Part shown: positions 1-11,088 of the stretch, one piece after another | Layout: every line of letters begins with the position of its first letter | Numbering within the stretch: position 1 is the stretch's first letter | NCBI RefSeq assembly: GCF_014652935.1 | Contig: NZ_BMZT01000007.1 | Span: 154,429 to 218,428, forward strand | Length of the DNA stretch: 64,000 nt | Direction: 5' to 3' | Origin: Luteimonas padinae | GTDB taxonomy: Bacteria > Pseudomonadota > Gammaproteobacteria > Xanthomonadales > Xanthomonadaceae | Made by a program: the position numbers and the translations under genes | The notes under the pieces: generated by a model | What the model was told of the DNA's origin: nothing | Database searches by the model: none | Seen by the model: only the letters and a program-made list of their open reading frames with translations

Positions 1-722
1 GCCCCGAGCGCGTGCGCCTGCGCCGCCAGAACGACGGCGATGACATCGACGTCGACGCCTGCGTGGAAGGCCGCGCCGACCTGCGCGCCGGCGGTGTCCT
101 GCGCGAAGGCCTGTACGAGTCGCGGCGCCCGGGCCGGCGCAGCATCGCGGTCTCCCTGTTGGTCGACGCGAGCGGCTCCACCGACGGCTTCATCGGCGGC
201 GGCCGGCGCGTGATCGACGTCGAGCGCGAGGCCCTGCTGCTGGTCTGCATGGCGCTGGAGGGCCTGCGCGAACCCTTCTCGGTGATGGCGTTCTCGGGCG
301 AAGGCCCGCACGGCGTCTCGGTGCGCATGCTCAAGGACTTCGACGAAGGCTACGGGCAGGACGTCGCCCTGCGCATCGCCGGCCTCGAGCCCGAGAACTA
401 CACCCGCGCCGGCGCCGCCATCCGGCATGCGACCGCGCTGCTGATGCGCCAGCCCGCCGGGCACCGCCTGCTGCTCATGCTGTCGGACGGCAAGCCCAAC
501 GACGCCGACCGCTACGACGGCCTGTTCGGCGTCGAGGACATGCGCCAGTCGGTGACGGAGGCGCGGCTGCAGGGCATCTTCCCGTTCTGCCTGACCGTGG
601 ACCTGCAGGCCCCGGCCTACCTCCCCGGGGTATTCGGGCCGGACAACTACGCGGTGCTGCCGACGCCGGAGCGGCTGCCGATGGTACTGCTGGAGTGGAC
701 GAGGCGGCTGCTGGCGCGCTGA
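1..722 (+). CDS. VWA-domain protein of the NorD type (5' end outside window)
   Basis: The frame is open to the left edge, so the gene begins outside the window and only about 240 C-terminal residues are seen. They form a von Willebrand A domain with a full metal-ion-dependent adhesion site: DASGST, a later Thr in ENYTRAG, and LSDGKPND. The family includes NorD, an accessory protein for nitric oxide reductase activation, and CobT-like chelatase subunits; MoxR-type AAA+ ATPases are the usual partners. The piece ends LEWTRRLLAR, as such proteins often do. The nor genes themselves are not visible, so NorD rather than a generic VWA protein is an inference. A GTG at 12 is in frame but is probably internal. 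Confidence 0.72.
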   Translation, partial: PERVRLRRQNDGDDIDVDACVEGRADLRAGGVLREGLYESRRPGRRSIAVSLLVDASGSTDGFIGGGRRVIDVEREALLLVCMALEGLREPFSVMAFSGEGPHGVSVRMLKDFDEGYGQDVALRIAGLEPENYTRAGAAIRHATALLMRQPAGHRLLLMLSDGKPNDADRYDGLFGVEDMRQSVTEARLQGIFPFCLTVDLQAPAYLPGVFGPDNYAVLPTPERLPMVLLEWTRRLLAR

Positions 723-755
723 GGGGCGCGCGGAACGTCGGCTGGATGAAAAGCA

Positions 756-782
756 GAAAGCCCGCGTCGATGGCGGGCTTTC
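756..782. terminator. Hairpin terminator between norD-like gene and tRNA-Met
   Basis: Perfect 10-bp stem GAAAGCCCGC / GCGGGCTTTC with a 7-nt loop. On the minus strand it is followed by a T-rich run (TGCTTTTC), so it best serves the tRNA-Met transcript. It can also end the norD-like transcript from the other side. Confidence 0.7.
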
Positions 783-813
783 CTCGTGCAACATGCCGGT
801 CTGTTGCGGAATC

Positions 814-890
814 TGGTGGCTATGGGTGGAATCGAACCACCGACCTCGGGATTATGAGTCTCGCGCTCTAACCGTCTGAGCTACATAGCC
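814..890 (-). tRNA. tRNA-Met (CAT), elongator type
   Basis: Read on the minus strand this is a full 77-nt cloverleaf. The acceptor arm GGCTATG pairs with CATAGCC, followed by discriminator A and an encoded CCA. The D-arm carries AGCTCAG, the anticodon loop is CTCATAA with anticodon CAT, and the T-arm is GGTTCGATTCC. A CAT anticodon could also be tRNA-Ile2 (lysidine). The GGCTA...TAGCC acceptor stem matches the elongator Met tRNA of gammaproteobacteria, and the initiator tRNA has a different first pair. A promoter lies 35 nt upstream and a hairpin follows. Confidence 0.95.
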
Positions 891-924
891 ATGGCGCTCT
901 AGCGCATCGCGCTTCGAGCCCGCA

Positions 925-953
925 ATTGTCCACCCGTCGGGCCCCGGCGTCAA
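925..953 (-). promoter_or_regulatory. Sigma-70 promoter of tRNA-Met
   Basis: On the minus strand, TTGACG (953-948) and GACAAT (930-925) are separated by exactly 17 bp. Transcription would start near 918, giving a short leader before the tRNA 5' end at 890. Confidence 0.65.
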
Positions 954-1044
954 ACCCCCGGGCGCGGCTTGTCCCTCCCGGCGCCGCGTGGCAGAGTCGA
1001 TCGCAGTGACGCCGCAGGCGTCGAAAGACTCAGGAGTCCGCATC

Positions 1045-1662
1045 GTGATCGATCCGGACGGCTATCGCCCCAACGTGGGCATCGTGTTGATGCACCCCGA
1101 CGGCCGGGTGTTCTGGGCGCGGCGGGTGCGCCGTGACGGCTGGCAGTTCCCGCAGGGCGGGATGAACTCCGACGAGACCCCGCTCGAGGCCATGTACCGG
1201 GAGCTCCGCGAGGAAACCGGGCTGACGTCCGCCCACGTCGACGTGCTGGGGGTCACGCCGGGCTGGCTGCGCTATCGGCTGCCGCCCCGGGCCATCCGCC
1301 GCAACGACCGCCTGGTCTGCATCGGCCAGAAGCAGGTCTGGTACCTGCTGCGCTTCACCGGCGCCGACGCCGACCTGCGCCTGGACCTGACCGACAAGCC
1401 CGAATTCGACCATTGGCGCTGGGTCGACTTCTGGTACCCGCTGGAGCATGTGGTCACGTTCAAGCGCGGCGTCTACATGCGCGCGCTGCAGCATCTTGCT
1501 CCGTTCGCACGCCAGGTGGCGGGCGCGGTCGCCGTGCCGACCATCAGCCTGGAAACCCAGCGCAGCCGTGGCCGCGGGGGCGGCGGGGGGGCGGGCGAAC
1601 GCGTCCGAAGCGCGCCGCGCCGGCCGGCAGGCACCCGGCGCTCGTCGGGCGATCTCTCCTGA
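1045..1662 (+). CDS. rppH: RNA pyrophosphohydrolase RppH
   Basis: Nudix hydrolase that removes pyrophosphate from the 5' end of mRNAs, starting RNase E-dependent decay in the cytoplasm. The GTG start is chosen because the protein then begins with the conserved [13 protein letters not shown] and AGGAG sits 8 nt upstream; a longer frame from 988 has neither. The Nudix box is [20 protein letters not shown]. The later [18 protein letters not shown] and W(R)WVDFWYP segments also match RppH. The 205-residue product is longer than the E. coli protein because of a Gly/Arg-rich tail encoded across a G-rich tract near 1576-1592, a place where indels would be easy. Confidence 0.93.
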   Translation: MIDPDGYRPNVGIVLMHPDGRVFWARRVRRDGWQFPQGGMNSDETPLEAMYRELREETGLTSAHVDVLGVTPGWLRYRLPPRAIRRNDRLVCIGQKQVWYLLRFTGADADLRLDLTDKPEFDHWRWVDFWYPLEHVVTFKRGVYMRALQHLAPFARQVAGAVAVPTISLETQRSRGRGGGGGAGERVRSAPRRPAGTRRSSGDLS

Positions 1663-1681
1663 ATGCGGACGATCCTCATTC

Positions 1682-1700
1682 AGCATTGACAATCATTCTC
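1682..1700 (+). promoter_or_regulatory. Fur-box-like site upstream of bfd
   Basis: The 19-mer AGCATTGACAATCATTCTC contains TGACAATCATTCTC, which matches 12 of the last 14 positions of the classical Fur consensus. It lies 45 nt ahead of the bfd start. Iron-controlled expression is expected for a bacterioferritin-associated ferredoxin. Confidence 0.5.
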
Positions 1701-1745
1701 ATGTGCGTGGACAATGCACGCGTCCCAGGTTCCGCGAGCCATGCC

Positions 1746-1952
1746 GTGTACGTCTGTGTCTGCAACGGGGTCACCGACCACCAGATCCGCCAGGCGGCGG
1801 CTGCCGGCTGCGGCAGCATGGCCGAACTGACCATGCGCACCGGCTGCGGCGCCAGCTGCGGCAGCTGCGTGGACACTGCGGCGGCGCTGCTGGAAGCGGA
1901 AGCCGCCACGCGCCGGGTCCTGCACGAGCTGCCCCTGGCCCACGCGGCCTGA
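1746..1952 (+). CDS. bfd: Bacterioferritin-associated ferredoxin
   Basis: Small [2Fe-2S] protein that donates electrons to bacterioferritin so stored iron can be released. From the GTG at 1746 the product is 68 residues. Cysteines at 4, 6, 38 and 41 (VCVC...CGSC) match the cluster ligands known for Bfd, and two further Cys are present at 22 and 34. An in-frame ATG at 1701 exists but lies at the edge of the Fur-like site, so it is unlikely to be used. It is followed after 135 nt by bfr, its natural partner. High iron is expected to repress it through the site at 1682-1700. Confidence 0.88.
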   Translation: MYVCVCNGVTDHQIRQAAAAGCGSMAELTMRTGCGASCGSCVDTAAALLEAEAATRRVLHELPLAHAA

Positions 1953-2087
1953 TCCCCGCGCCACGCGCGCAACGCACGTCCGGCCAGCGGCCGGATGCGG
2001 TTGCGGATGATCACGATTCCCGTTCCGGCAGGGTGCCATCGCAGGCGCTAGAGTCCCCGGCATCCCCATCCCAGCCGGAGGCATGCC

Positions 2088-2558
2088 ATGAAGGGCGATC
2101 CCAAGGTCATCGAGTTCCTCAACAAGGCGCTCTACAACGAGCTCACCGCGATCAACCAGTACTTCCTGCACGCCAAGATGCTGAAGAACTGGGGCATCGA
2201 GGAGCTCGCCAAGCACGAGTACGAGGAATCGATCGACGAGATGAAGCACGCCGACCGGTTGGCGGACCGCATCCTGTTCCTCGAGGGCCTGCCGAACTTC
2301 CAGGCGCTGGGCAAGCTGCGCGTCGGCGAGACGCCGCGCGAGATCCTGGAATGCGACCTGTCGCTGGAGCTGGACGGCCTGCCGCTGCTGCGCGAGGCCA
2401 TCGAGTACTGCGACAGCGTCAAGGACTTCACCAGCGGCCGCCTGTTCAAGGACATCCTCGACTCCGAGGAAGAGCACGTCGACTGGATCGAGACCCAGCT
2501 CGACCTGATCAACCGCATCGGCGAGCAGAACTACCTGCAGTCGAAGATGGGCGGCTGA
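2088..2558 (+). CDS. bfr: Bacterioferritin (haem-binding ferritin)
   Basis: Subunit of the 24-mer iron-storage shell that oxidises Fe(II) and mineralises it in the cytoplasm. The 156 residues align end to end with E. coli Bfr from [12 protein letters not shown] onward. All di-iron ferroxidase ligands are present: Glu18, Glu51, His54, Glu94, Glu127 and His130. Met52, the axial haem ligand, is also kept (EMKHAD). AGCCGGAGG lies 5 nt before the ATG and is a good ribosome site. Together with bfd it forms an iron storage and release pair. Confidence 0.97.
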   Translation: MKGDPKVIEFLNKALYNELTAINQYFLHAKMLKNWGIEELAKHEYEESIDEMKHADRLADRILFLEGLPNFQALGKLRVGETPREILECDLSLELDGLPLLREAIEYCDSVKDFTSGRLFKDILDSEEEHVDWIETQLDLINRIGEQNYLQSKMGG

Positions 2559-2592
2559 GGCCGCGCCATCCGCCTCCTCGCGCGCAGGCCGC

Positions 2593-5157
<2,565 letters not shown>

Positions 5158-5158
5158 G

Positions 5159-7084
5159 TCAGAGCACCGAGTGGTGGAAGTCGAAGTCCATTTCGCCCGC
5201 GACGTGCTGCACCAGGTTGCCCTGGATGAAGTCGACGCCGCTCATCCACAGCGTGGCGGCGGCCTGCGGGTCCTCCACCTGCTGGCCGATCACGCACAGG
5301 CCCAGGCGGTGCGCGCGCTCGATGGCCTGGCGCATCTCGTCGCGCACGGCCGGGTCGTCGAGCCTCTGCGAGTAGCGCGGCGACAGGCGCACGAAGCCCA
5401 ACGGCAGCTGTCCCAGCAGGGCGTCGGCCTCGCGCCCCGACTGGTACTGGCCCAGGCAGAGCTGCACGCCGGCGGGCACCATCGCGTCGCAGAACTCGCG
5501 CAGCGCCAGCGCGTGGATCAGCGCCTCGTCCTGGCGCACGTCGATCACGATGCGGCTGCCCTGCACGCCATAGGCGGACAGCATCCCGAGCACGTGTTCG
5601 GCGTGGCCCTCGCGGGCCAGGCTGCGCGCTGACTGCGAGACGAACAGCCGCACCGGCCTGCCCGCCTCCGCGCGTTCGTGCAGCACGGTGACGGCCAGCT
5701 CGAGCACGCGCAGGTCGATGTCGTGCATCAGGTCGGCGGCGTCGGCGGCGGCCAGGAAGTCACCGGCGGCCAACAGGCTGCCGTCGGCCTGGCGCATCCG
5801 CAGCAGGGTCTGGAACTGGGCCTCGTCGCCGCCGGCCACCGCCACCACGGGCTGGAAGCTGAGCTGGAAGCGGTTCTCGGCCAGCGCCTGGCGCACGGCC
5901 TCGGCCATGGCCTGGTCGTGGTCGCGCTGGCGCGGCGGCTGGTATCCGGCGACGGCGGACGGCTGGGTGCGCGCCTCGCGCAGCGCCCGCTCGGCCGCGC
6001 CCAGCGCGCTGCTGGCGTCGCCGTAGCCGTGGGACAGCGAGGTGTAGCCGACGAAGGCGCGCAGGCGCACGGCCTCGTCGCCGATGCTGAAACCTTCGCG
6101 GCCGAGGGCGTCGCGCAGCGCGCGTGCGCTTTCCGGCAGCCGGTCGGACTCGAGCCCGGCGGCATGGACCAGGTAGATGCTGTCGCTCAGTCGCGACACC
6201 GCGTGGCCGACGGCGGCTTCGCCGACGCGGGCCGCGGCCTCGGTGAGCAGCTGTTCCAGGCCGGTGTAACCGTAGCGGTCGCGCAGGGCGCCGATGCCGG
6301 CGACCTCGACCATGAACAGCGCGCCGCTGCCGTCGCCCGGGATCATCGCGTTCAGGCGCTTGAGCATGTGCGAGCGCGTGAACAGCCCGGTGACCGGGTG
6401 CAGGCCGCCACCGCTGCGCTCACGGGCGAGCACGCGGGCGCGGCGCACGCGGCTCTGCACCGCGGCGATCAGGTGGCGCGGGCGCACCGGCTTGGTCAGG
6501 AAGTCGTCGGCGCCGGTCTCCAGCGCCTCGAACTGGCGCTCCGGGTCCGGGTCGCCGGTGAGGAACACGATCGGCACGTGGCCGTGCGTCGCATGGGCGC
6601 GGATCAGGTGGGTCAGCTCGACGCCGTCCATGCCCGGCATGTGCAGGTCCATAAGCACCAGGTCGGGACGGAAGGCTTCCAGCGACCCCATGACCTCGCT
6701 GGCCACGGACACGACCGCGGCCTCCATGCCGGCACCGCACAGCACGCTTTCGGCGAACAGGGCCTGGCTCAGGTCGTCCTCGACCACCAGCACGCGGTAG
6801 GCGGCCTCGGTGGAACCGTCGGCGGCGACCGGCGGGGTGACCGGGGGCGGGGCCGGCTCGGCCACGGCGGCATCCTGGCGCACGGGCTCGGCGGGGCCGG
6901 CGTCCGCGCTCCAGCGCCGCCAGTAGTGGGCGGGCGGGAACTCGGCGCGCGCGGGGCGGCCCGGCGACGGCGTTGCCGGGCCCATGTCCGCTGCGGTCCG
7001 TGTTCCGGGGGCTGCGCTCACTGCGGGACTTCTCCGTCGGGCCAATACGGAAGCCCGGCACTCCGCCGTCCCCCGAACGGACAA
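5159..7084 (-). CDS. Response regulator with REC and degenerate GGDEF and EAL domains
   Basis: The 641-residue protein has a Pro/Ala-rich N-terminus, an intact receiver (Asp146 in VLMDLHMPGMDG, Lys198), a GGDEF-like domain and an EAL-like domain. The GGDEF signature is replaced by SRLSDS near 298 and EAL by QTL at 424-426, so neither c-di-GMP synthesis nor hydrolysis is expected. The EAL fold may still bind c-di-GMP, as in FimX-type effectors of type IV pili. Tight coupling to the downstream hybrid kinase makes that kinase the likely phosphodonor. The start is uncertain: Met34 (6985) would remove the low-complexity first residues. A specific FimX identity is not claimed. Confidence 0.85.
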   Translation of the reverse strand: MSVRGTAECRASVLARRRSPAVSAAPGTRTAADMGPATPSPGRPARAEFPPAHYWRRWSADAGPAEPVRQDAAVAEPAPPPVTPPVAADGSTEAAYRVLVVEDDLSQALFAESVLCGAGMEAAVVSVASEVMGSLEAFRPDLVLMDLHMPGMDGVELTHLIRAHATHGHVPIVFLTGDPDPERQFEALETGADDFLTKPVRPRHLIAAVQSRVRRARVLARERSGGGLHPVTGLFTRSHMLKRLNAMIPGDGSGALFMVEVAGIGALRDRYGYTGLEQLLTEAAARVGEAAVGHAVSRLSDSIYLVHAAGLESDRLPESARALRDALGREGFSIGDEAVRLRAFVGYTSLSHGYGDASSALGAAERALREARTQPSAVAGYQPPRQRDHDQAMAEAVRQALAENRFQLSFQPVVAVAGGDEAQFQTLLRMRQADGSLLAAGDFLAAADAADLMHDIDLRVLELAVTVLHERAEAGRPVRLFVSQSARSLAREGHAEHVLGMLSAYGVQGSRIVIDVRQDEALIHALALREFCDAMVPAGVQLCLGQYQSGREADALLGQLPLGFVRLSPRYSQRLDDPAVRDEMRQAIERAHRLGLCVIGQQVEDPQAAATLWMSGVDFIQGNLVQHVAGEMDFDFHHSVL

Positions 7085-7132
7085 GCCTACAAGAAACCGC
7101 GGGGGTATCGCGCGATGCCGTCGGCAGCCTGC

Positions 7133-7723
7133 TCAGCGCGCCGGAACGGCCGGCCGCTGCCGCCTGAACAGCCGCCGCCACACCCACCACAGCGCCAGGG
7201 CCAGGAGCAGGCTCAGGCCCAGTGCGATCCCCAGCGCGAGCAGCGGGTTGGCCAGCGCCAGCGCCAGCAGTCCGACGGTCGCCACGTCCTCGGTGGCCGA
7301 CGCCCCCCAGTTGCTCAGCGGTTCGGGCGAGGCATTGATCAGCACCCGGCTGGCCGCCTTGAGCGCGTGGCTGCCCAGCGCCACGCCGGCGCCGGTCGCC
7401 AGCATCCCAGCCGACAGGTCGCCGTCGGGCGACAGCGCGGCTGCGGCGAGGAAGGCGCCCGCCGGCACCCGCGCAAGTGTCTGCAGCAGGTCCCAGCCGG
7501 AATCGACGCCGGGGATCTTGTCGGTGAAGAACTCGACCAGGGCCAGTACGCCCGAAATGCCGATCACCCACGGCGACGCGGTGACCTCGAGCGCCGCCGG
7601 CAGTTCCAGCCAGCCCAGGGCGCCGGCCAGGCCGACGCCGAAGACGGTGAGGTAGACGCGGATGCCCGCCAGCCAGGCCAGCAGCACGCCCGCGGCGAAG
7701 AGGTGGGCTTCCGACATGGCCAC
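7133..7723 (-). CDS. DUF4126 family integral membrane protein
   Basis: The 196-residue hydrophobic protein has about five membrane segments and an Arg-rich cytoplasmic end (WRRLFRRQRP). Segments such as GIRVYLTVFGVGLAG, FFTDKIPGVDSGWD and the Gly/Ala-rich helices are typical of DUF4126. Function is unknown. It is separated from the REC-GGDEF-EAL gene by about 50 nt on the same strand, which allows but does not prove co-transcription. MSEAH, two codons in, is an equally possible start. Confidence 0.8.
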   Translation of the reverse strand: MAMSEAHLFAAGVLLAWLAGIRVYLTVFGVGLAGALGWLELPAALEVTASPWVIGISGVLALVEFFTDKIPGVDSGWDLLQTLARVPAGAFLAAAALSPDGDLSAGMLATGAGVALGSHALKAASRVLINASPEPLSNWGASATEDVATVGLLALALANPLLALGIALGLSLLLALALWWVWRRLFRRQRPAVPAR

Positions 7724-7803
7724 GCTCCGGGGACTGGACTGGCGCGGAGTATAGGCACGCGCGCGTTGTCCCGGCGCTCAGGCTCCGGGGTTAACATGCC
7801 GGG

Positions 7804-8499
7804 ATGCCCGATTCGCCGCCTCCCGAACATCCCCATCCGCGCGCGCACCTGGTGCTGATGGCGGTGCTGGCGGGCTGCCTGCTGTTCGGCATCTGGGGTG
7901 CCTGGACGGTCGCCAGCGGTGCCGGCGGCGATGGCGACGGGCCGCTCCGCGAGGAGGTCGACGGCCTGCGCCAGGACGTCGCCACGCTGACGCGTTCCGA
8001 CCAGGTCAGCCGTGAAGCCAACCGCGACCTGCAGCTCATGCTGGCCGAGCGCGACGAGGAGATTTCCGCGCTGCGCGCCGACGTCGCCTTCTACGAACGC
8101 CTGGTCGGCAGCACCAGCCAGCGCCGCGGCCTGACCGTGCACGGCCTGCGCCTGCAGTCGCAGGGCGAAGGCGCGTGGCACTTCACCGCCACGCTCACTC
8201 AGACCCTGAACCGGGCCGCGGTGAGCAGCGGCACGCTGACCATCGAGGTCGAGGGCTCGCGCAACGGCAGCCTGGAGCGCCTGGCCTGGGCCGACCTGAG
8301 GCAAAGCGGCGACGCGCCCGGCGTCGAATACTCGTTCAAGTACTTCCAGCAGGTCGAAGGCGACCTGATCCTGCCCGAAGGCTTCAAGCCGCTGCGCGTG
8401 ATCGTGACGCTGGCGCCGCCGCGCGGGCAGGCGGTGGAGGAGTCGTTCACCTGGGCCGAGGCCACGGCGGCGACGCCCCGTTCCGCCCCCGACGCTTGA
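7804..8499 (+). CDS. DUF6776-like single-pass membrane protein
   Basis: The 231-residue protein has a short cytoplasmic tail, one membrane segment (about 16-37), a heptad-rich coiled coil ([15 protein letters not shown] onward to about 95) and a beta-rich C-terminal domain. Proteins of this layout are common in Lysobacteraceae next to erpA and are grouped as DUF6776; their role is unknown. A -10-like TAACAT ends 6 nt before the ATG with no clear Shine-Dalgarno, which would suit a leaderless transcript. erpA follows 32 nt downstream. Confidence 0.75.
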   Translation: MPDSPPPEHPHPRAHLVLMAVLAGCLLFGIWGAWTVASGAGGDGDGPLREEVDGLRQDVATLTRSDQVSREANRDLQLMLAERDEEISALRADVAFYERLVGSTSQRRGLTVHGLRLQSQGEGAWHFTATLTQTLNRAAVSSGTLTIEVEGSRNGSLERLAWADLRQSGDAPGVEYSFKYFQQVEGDLILPEGFKPLRVIVTLAPPRGQAVEESFTWAEATAATPRSAPDA

Positions 8500-8531
8500 A
8501 GCGCGCGCCGGCACCCTCCATCCTTGCCGGC

Positions 8532-8906
8532 ATGAGCACGACCATCGATCTGTCCGCGCCGGGCTACCAGAGCCTGGATCGTCCGCTGGAGTTCACCACC
8601 GCGGCGGCCGCCAAGGTGCGCGAACTGATCGCCGACGAGGGCAACGACGCCCTCAAGTTGCGCGTCTACATCCAGGGCGGCGGCTGCTCCGGCTTCCAGT
8701 ACGGCTTCGAGTTCGACGAGGAGCAGGGCGAGGACGACCTCGCGGTCGCGACCGACGGCGTCACGCTGCTGGTCGATCCGCTCAGCCTGCAGTACCTGAT
8801 GGGCGCCTCGGTCGACTACGTCGAAAGCCTGCACGGCGCGCAGTTCACCATCCGCAACCCGAACGCGAAGTCGACCTGCGGCTGCGGCAGCAGCTTCACC
8901 ACATGA
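8532..8906 (+). CDS. erpA: Iron-sulfur cluster insertion protein ErpA
   Basis: A-type carrier that delivers [4Fe-4S] clusters to apo-proteins, including enzymes of isoprenoid synthesis. The 124-residue product contains the three invariant cysteines in [11 protein letters not shown] and STCGCGSSF and the ErpA-specific stretch [15 protein letters not shown], which separates it from IscA and SufA. Its TGA overlaps the ATG of nudC by four bases (ATGA), so translation of the two is probably coupled. Confidence 0.96.
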   Translation: MSTTIDLSAPGYQSLDRPLEFTTAAAAKVRELIADEGNDALKLRVYIQGGGCSGFQYGFEFDEEQGEDDLAVATDGVTLLVDPLSLQYLMGASVDYVESLHGAQFTIRNPNAKSTCGCGSSFTT

Positions 8907-9877
8907 GTCCGCGGCGCGCGGCGCCGTACGCCTTTGTCGAAGCGGCGCTGGACCGCGCCGAGAACCTGCGCGACGACGCCGCGGCGCTCGAGCGGCTGTG
9001 GGCCGGCGGGCGCGTGCTGGTGCTCGATGCCGAGGGCCGTGCCTGGGCCACGGCCGACGGAGATCTGCTGGCGCCGGCTGCGGCGGAGCTGGGCGATCGG
9101 CCGGACGATGCCCTGTTCCTGGGCCTGCGCGGGGAGGAGGGCTGGTTCGCGGTGCGCGAGGAGGCGATCGCCGCGGACTCCGGGCGCGGGTCGGTGACCG
9201 GCGCCGATGAAGCCGCGGTGATGGCCGGGACCGACGACGACACCGGCGACGACGTTGCCCTGGCGCCGCCGCGCATCGATCTGCGCAGCGCCGCCGCCAC
9301 CTGGCCAGACTTCGAGGCCACCGCGTTCGCCCAGGCGCGCGCGGTGCTGCACTGGCGCTCGCGGCACCGGTACTGCGGCGCCTGCGGCGGCCCGCTGGCC
9401 TACCGCCGCGCGGGCTGGCTGGGCTGGTGCGAGGCCTGCAGGCTGGAGCACTACCCGCGCACCGACCCGGCCGTGATCGTGGCGGTCAGCGACGGCGAGC
9501 GCCTCCTGCTGGGGCGCAGCGCGGGCTGGCCGCCGCGGCGCTATTCGGTGCTGGCGGGCTTCGTCGAGCCGGGCGAATCGCTGGAGCAGACCGTGGTGCG
9601 CGAGGTTTTCGAGGAGTCCTCGGTGCGCGTGCGTGCCTGCCGCTACCTGGGATCCCAGCCCTGGCCGTTCCCGTCCTCGCTGATGCTCGGTTTCGAGGCC
9701 GATGCCGACGCCGACGTGCCGCACTGCCCCAGCGACGAGCTCGAGGACGCGCGCTGGTTCGGTCGCGACGAGGTCGGGGCGGCGCTTCGCGGCGAGAGCG
9801 GTCCCGACGGCCTGCTGCTGTCGCCGTCGATCTCGATCTCGCGCTGGCTGATCGAGCGCTGGCACGCCGGCGGCTGA
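8903..9877 (+). CDS. nudC: NAD(+) diphosphatase NudC (NADH pyrophosphatase / mRNA deNADding)
   Basis: Nudix enzyme that cleaves NADH to NMNH and AMP and, in E. coli, removes NAD caps from RNA. The 324-residue product has an N-terminal domain, a zinc ribbon (CGAC and CEAC pairs near 156-180), the Nudix box [20 protein letters not shown] and the NudC-specific [11 protein letters not shown] motif. The position after EE that is usually Gly is Ser here (EESSV), a small deviation. An Asp/Glu/Ala-rich insertion lies around 95-115. It overlaps erpA by four bases. Confidence 0.93.
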   Translation: MSPRRAAPYAFVEAALDRAENLRDDAAALERLWAGGRVLVLDAEGRAWATADGDLLAPAAAELGDRPDDALFLGLRGEEGWFAVREEAIAADSGRGSVTGADEAAVMAGTDDDTGDDVALAPPRIDLRSAAATWPDFEATAFAQARAVLHWRSRHRYCGACGGPLAYRRAGWLGWCEACRLEHYPRTDPAVIVAVSDGERLLLGRSAGWPPRRYSVLAGFVEPGESLEQTVVREVFEESSVRVRACRYLGSQPWPFPSSLMLGFEADADADVPHCPSDELEDARWFGRDEVGAALRGESGPDGLLLSPSISISRWLIERWHAGG

Positions 9878-9918
9878 GCGCAGCCGTGGCCGCTGCCCGC
9901 CGGCGCTAGAATCGCCCC

Positions 9919-10950
9919 ATGTTCTCGACCCTGTTCGCGGTGGTGGTGGCCCTGGTGCTGGGGCACGTAGCGCCCGCGCTGGCGGCCGGCCTGCGCGACT
10001 ACGGCTGGTTCGCGGCGCTGCTCGGCTGGCTCGGCCGGCGCTTTCCCGACGACGGCTTCCGGCGCGGCCGTTGGGGTCTGGCGCTGGCGCTGGTGCCGGT
10101 GGTGCTGGCGGTCGGCCTGGTGCAGTGGCTGCTGGACGGCATCGCCTTCGGGCTGCCGGCGCTGGCCTTCGGCGTGGTCGCGGTGTTCTATGCCTGGGGT
10201 CCGCGCGACCTCGATCTCGACGTGCAGGCGGTGATCGATGCGCCGGACGCCGCCGCCCGCGGCGAAGCCCTGGCGCGGCTGCGCCCGGCGGCCGCGGCCG
10301 GTGCCGGCCAGGCCCGCGACGAGGTCGGCCGTGTCTTCGTCGCCGCGCTGCGGCGCTGGTTCGGCGTGCTGTTCTGGTTCGTGGTGCTGGGCGCGGTCGG
10401 CGCCCTGCTGTACCGCCTGGTGGCGTTCGCGGCTGAAGACGAACCGGCGCTGCACCTGCCCGAGGGCACGCTCGAGGGCGGGCGCCGGCTGCTGGCGGTG
10501 CTGGACTGGCCGGTGGCGCGGCTGATGGCGTTGTCGCTGGCGCTGGTGGGCAACTTCGACGTGGTGGTGTCGGCCTGGAAGGGCGCCGGTGGCGCCGCGC
10601 TGCGGTCCGGCGCCGACATGCTGGCCGCGGTCGGGCGCGCGAGCGTGCGCTGGGAGCTGGACGAGGAGGCCGGGGATTTCGGCGCCCATGCCGCCGAGGC
10701 CACAGATGCCGCCGACGCCGCGCAGCCGGCGGGCGCCGTGGGCGACGCCGCCGCTGCCGCGGCGATGGCTGGCTTCGGCAGCGTGTCCGGGGATGCCGGC
10801 GCGGTGCCGGCGGGCGCCGGACCGGCCACCGAGGCCCTCGGCGCGCCGCTGGTGCAGGCCATGCGCGACGCCATGTCGCTGGTCTGGCGCGTGCTGCTGG
10901 CGTGGCTGGCGGTGCTGGCGCTGTTCGTGGTGGCCGGCTGGGTCAACTGA
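9919..10950 (+). CDS. ampE: AmpE-like inner-membrane protein
   Basis: The 343-residue protein has several membrane segments, including an N-terminal helix and an FWFVVLGAVGALLYRL helix that is characteristic of AmpE/CobD-type proteins. AmpE is a proposed membrane sensor in beta-lactamase induction and is normally paired with the amidase gene ampD; no ampD is adjacent here. An Ala/Gly-rich insertion lies at about 255-305. TAGAAT at 9907-9912 ends 6 nt before the ATG, consistent with a leaderless mRNA. Confidence 0.72.
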   Translation: MFSTLFAVVVALVLGHVAPALAAGLRDYGWFAALLGWLGRRFPDDGFRRGRWGLALALVPVVLAVGLVQWLLDGIAFGLPALAFGVVAVFYAWGPRDLDLDVQAVIDAPDAAARGEALARLRPAAAAGAGQARDEVGRVFVAALRRWFGVLFWFVVLGAVGALLYRLVAFAAEDEPALHLPEGTLEGGRRLLAVLDWPVARLMALSLALVGNFDVVVSAWKGAGGAALRSGADMLAAVGRASVRWELDEEAGDFGAHAAEATDAADAAQPAGAVGDAAAAAAMAGFGSVSGDAGAVPAGAGPATEALGAPLVQAMRDAMSLVWRVLLAWLAVLALFVVAGWVN

Positions 10951-10977
10951 GTCGGCTTCCAGGCCGCCATCCGCTCA

Positions 10978-11048
10978 TGTAGGAGCAGCTAAAGCTGCGA
11001 CGCGCGCTGCATCACACCCTCGTGGTCGCAGCTGTAGCTGCTCCCACA
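10978..11048. repeat. REP-type inverted repeat pair (GTAG head)
   Basis: Two arms, TGTAGGAGCAGCT...GCTGCGAC and its near-complement ending GCTGCTCCCACA, point head-outward around a 23-nt spacer. The first arm has one change (AAAGCT for ACAGCT) from the other copies in the window at 40355, 54689, 59049 and 63867. GTAG-headed REPs are known to be moved by REP-associated tyrosine transposases (RAYT); none is encoded here. It sits between convergent ampE and the MFS-acyltransferase gene. Confidence 0.85.
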
Positions 11049-11088
11049 GAGGCAGACGGGCGCGGACGGACGCGGCAGTGCGCGGTGC

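Noticed and set aside
814..890. tRNA-Ile2 (CAT, lysidine-modified) instead of tRNA-Met
   Set aside because: The GGCTA...TAGCC acceptor stem and D-arm fit the elongator Met tRNA better than Ile2, which has a GGCCCC-type acceptor in gammaproteobacteria.
5159..7084. Active diguanylate cyclase or phosphodiesterase
   Set aside because: Both signature motifs (GGDEF and EAL) are replaced by unrelated residues.
5678..7858. A 726-codon plus-strand frame opposite the REC-GGDEF-EAL and DUF4126 genes
   Set aside because: Low-complexity composition, no ribosome site, and it spans two genes with recognisable domains on the other strand.
10978..11048. Insertion sequence or transposon end
   Set aside because: There is no transposase gene and no longer terminal repeats. 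Size, palindromy and GTAG head fit a REP element.
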